Below, in pieces: positions 7,649 through 9,019 of a stretch of DNA of 9,019 nucleotides (position 1 is its first letter; the number at the start of each line of letters is the position of its first letter). The DNA is from an uncultured bacterium (lineage in GTDB: Bacteria; Actinomycetota; Coriobacteriia; Coriobacteriales; Coriobacteriaceae), in NCBI GenBank assembly GCA_905214905.1, contig CAJMNK010000074.1, positions 1 through 9,019 of the forward strand, read 5' to 3'. The translations under genes and the position numbers were made by a program. The notes beneath the pieces are model-generated. The model did not search any database. It worked only from the letters and a program-made list of their open reading frames with translations, and was not told the origin of the DNA.

Positions 7649-8855
7649 AGTTGCCGTAACCTCCCCTCTCCTGGTCGCGGATAACGTGGCCGCCCTCGAG
7701 GGCGATCACGCGACGGTGCATGCTATCGACCATCTCGCGGTCGTGCGTGGCGACGATCACGGTGGTGCCGGTGCGGTTAATACGCTCGAGCAGCTTCATG
7801 ATGCCCAGCGAGATCGCCGGGTCGAGGTTACCCGTGGGCTCGTCGCAGATCAGCAGCGGCGGACGGTTGACCATAGCGCGGGCGACGGCGACGCGCTGCT
7901 GCTCGCCACCGGAAAGCTGGTCGGGCAGCGAGTCCATCTGATCGGCCAGACCGACCAGACGCAGCACCTCCGGCACCTGGCTGCGAATGACGCCCTTGGG
8001 CTTGCCGATGCACTGCAGGGCAAACGCCACGTTTTCGTAGGCGGTCTTTTGCGGCAGAAGCTTAAAGTCCTGGAACACGGCGCCAATCTGGCGGCGCAGG
8101 AACGGAACCTTGCGGTTCTTGATCTTCATGAGGTCCTGACCGGCAACCAAGATGCGGCCGCTCGTCGGCTTGACGTCGCGGTTGAGCGTCGACAGCAGCG
8201 TGGTCTTACCCGAGCCGGAATGACCGACCAGGAAGACGAACTCGCCCGGATAGATCTCGATGTTGATGTCGTCGAGTGCAGGCTTGTTGGGCTGTGCCGG
8301 ATAGATCTTGGTGACATGCTCCATAAGGATGACGGGCTCGACACCGGCCTGCTTGGCCATCTTCTTGCGGCTGGCTTGCGGATCGATGGGCGCAAACACC
8401 GACGTAAAATCGGGGTTGTTGAGCGCGTTATCGAGGCTTGCGACCTCGGCGGCCTGATCGCTCTCGACCACCGGGGCAGCAGGCTGCGTGGGATCGGGAA
8501 TAGCGGCAAAGAGACCGGACTGCGCAGGCTGAGGAACCGGCGTCGCAGGGGCCATGGGGTCGGGAATGCCGGCCATGGTAGGCTGCGGCGTGGCGGCGCC
8601 AGCCTGAGGCTGCTCCACGCGAGCGGTCACGGCCTGAACGGGCTCAAAACCCGCCGTGCCGGAAAGCGCGACATCGCTGGTGGGATTGTAGGCAAAGGGA
8701 TCGGATGCCGGCTGTGCCTGATCTGCCGGCTGAGCGGGGGCCTGAGCAACAGGCTGGCCCTCTGAATCCGGAGTGGCGAAACGACTGCCCTGGACGCCTG
8801 TCTGCGTCTTGGGGGCATCGTCGCCCGCACCGGAGGTACGGAAGTGGTTACCCAC
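7635..8855 (-). CDS. ftsE: Cell-division ATPase FtsE with long N-terminal extension
   Basis: Cytosolic ATPase of the FtsEX complex. The ABC domain covers about 175-396 and is complete: Walker A GHSGSGKT (211-218), Q-loop Gln262 in FQDF, signature LSGGEQQRV (314-322), Walker B LLICDEP with Asp338 and Glu339, and switch His371 in ATHDRE. RRQIGAVFQDFKLLPQKTAYENV is typical of FtsE. FtsE proteins are usually about 220-230 residues. This one has 406 because of an N-terminal stretch of about 170 residues rich in Pro, Ala and Gln, predicted to be disordered. It contains a near repeat, IPDPMAPATPV (97-107) and IPDPTQPAAPV (119-129), and ends in a basic RKK at 163-165. The GTG start at 8855 is supported by AAGGAG 5 bases upstream and a promoter-like element beyond. 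The internal Met166 has no good ribosome site. It overlaps ftsX by 14 bases. Confidence 0.95.
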   Translation of the reverse strand: MGNHFRTSGAGDDAPKTQTGVQGSRFATPDSEGQPVAQAPAQPADQAQPASDPFAYNPTSDVALSGTAGFEPVQAVTARVEQPQAGAATPQPTMAGIPDPMAPATPVPQPAQSGLFAAIPDPTQPAAPVVESDQAAEVASLDNALNNPDFTSVFAPIDPQASRKKMAKQAGVEPVILMEHVTKIYPAQPNKPALDDINIEIYPGEFVFLVGHSGSGKTTLLSTLNRDVKPTSGRILVAGQDLMKIKNRKVPFLRRQIGAVFQDFKLLPQKTAYENVAFALQCIGKPKGVIRSQVPEVLRLVGLADQMDSLPDQLSGGEQQRVAVARAMVNRPPLLICDEPTGNLDPAISLGIMKLLERINRTGTTVIVATHDREMVDSMHRRVIALEGGHVIRDQERGGYGNYGTN

Positions 8856-8860
8856 TGGTG

Positions 8861-8866
8861 CTCCTT
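8861..8866 (-). promoter_or_regulatory. ftsE: Ribosome binding site deciding the ftsE GTG start
   Basis: AAGGAG on the minus strand, 5 bases before the GTG at 8855. It supports translation of the long N-terminal extension, because no comparable site precedes the internal ATG at 8360 (Met166). Confidence 0.8.
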
Positions 8867-8900
8867 ATCGTCGTGCGTTTAAACTACATGAGCGCTTTGT

Positions 8901-8909
8901 ATTTTAGCA
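8901..8909 (-). promoter_or_regulatory. Extended -10 promoter of ftsEX
   Basis: The minus strand reads TGCTAAAAT, an extended -10 (TGn plus TAAAAT, five of six consensus bases). The -35 region is poor, as is common with extended -10 promoters. Transcription would begin near 8894, giving a leader of roughly 40 bases before the ftsE GTG. Confidence 0.5.
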
Positions 8910-9003
8910 GCATTAGCTTTACTGCACATAAGAAGCATGGCGGGGTTTGGGTCTCACCGGCCGGCCTTGATTATCGACTTTATCCGAACACCTCCCACAT
9001 TCA

Positions 9004-9019
9004 TCCGTACATGTACGGA
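9004..9019. repeat. 16-bp perfect palindrome at the window edge
   Basis: TCCGTACATGTACGGA equals its own reverse complement and touches the last base, so it may be longer. It lies about 150 bases upstream of ftsE. It could be a regulator's operator or part of a larger structure. Two reading frames stay open from the window edge to stops near 8956 and 8924 on the minus strand, but neither short peptide is recognisable, so I call no gene here. Confidence 0.5.

Noticed and set aside
7686..8765. 359-codon plus-strand frame opposite ftsE
   Set aside because: It mirrors the FtsE ABC domain and extension. Its Leu/Asp/His/Arg-rich composition follows from the codons of the real gene.
8920..9019. C-terminal end of an upstream gene such as prfB
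   Set aside because: Two frames are open to the edge for 21-32 codons, but neither peptide resembles a release-factor C-terminus or another family I know.

Overview
The window is GC-rich, and every gene I can support lies on the minus strand, so transcription runs from high to low coordinates. Protein families, GC-rich third positions and layout suggest a gut Actinomycetota of the Coriobacteriia, most likely Collinsella or a close relative. That assignment is inferred from gene style and not from a marker gene.

Layout in transcription order. (1) 9019-8856: leader upstream of ftsE, with a probable extended -10 promoter and a 16-bp perfect palindrome cut off by the window edge. (2) ftsE (8855-7635, GTG start) and ftsX (7648-6728) overlap by 14 bases and end at a strong intrinsic terminator (6670-6703). 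FtsE carries an unusual Pro/Ala/Gln-rich N-terminal extension of about 170 residues ahead of a normal ATPase domain. (3) rnr (6592-4457), RNase R, followed by a long GC-rich hairpin. (4) A lone small serine recombinase (4279-3674). A three-armed repeat lies just before its start, and a perfect 26-bp palindrome (12-bp arms around a 2-bp core) lies 39 bases after its stop. (5) A compact MurNAc operon: RpiR/MurR-type regulator (3428-2577), murQ etherase (2566-1643) and an EIIBC sugar permease, probably MurP (1585-155), closed by an intrinsic terminator (54-87) and possibly a second one (13-39).

How the parts work together. The MurP-like permease would import and phosphorylate N-acetylmuramic acid, a peptidoglycan breakdown product. 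MurQ would convert MurNAc-6-phosphate to GlcNAc-6-phosphate and D-lactate. The RpiR protein has a SIS sugar-phosphate domain and probably senses MurNAc-6-phosphate. FtsEX is the membrane ATPase complex that switches on peptidoglycan hydrolases at division. Both ends of the window therefore concern cell-wall turnover, but terminators and the recombinase separate them, so I do not claim a shared regulon.

The least ordinary content is the recombinase with its adjacent 12-2-12 palindrome, which has the architecture of a serine-invertase crossover site and lies directly upstream of the MurNAc operon, and the extended FtsE. No rRNA, tRNA, CRISPR array, insertion sequence or complete mobile element was seen. 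No gap between genes exceeds 300 bases.
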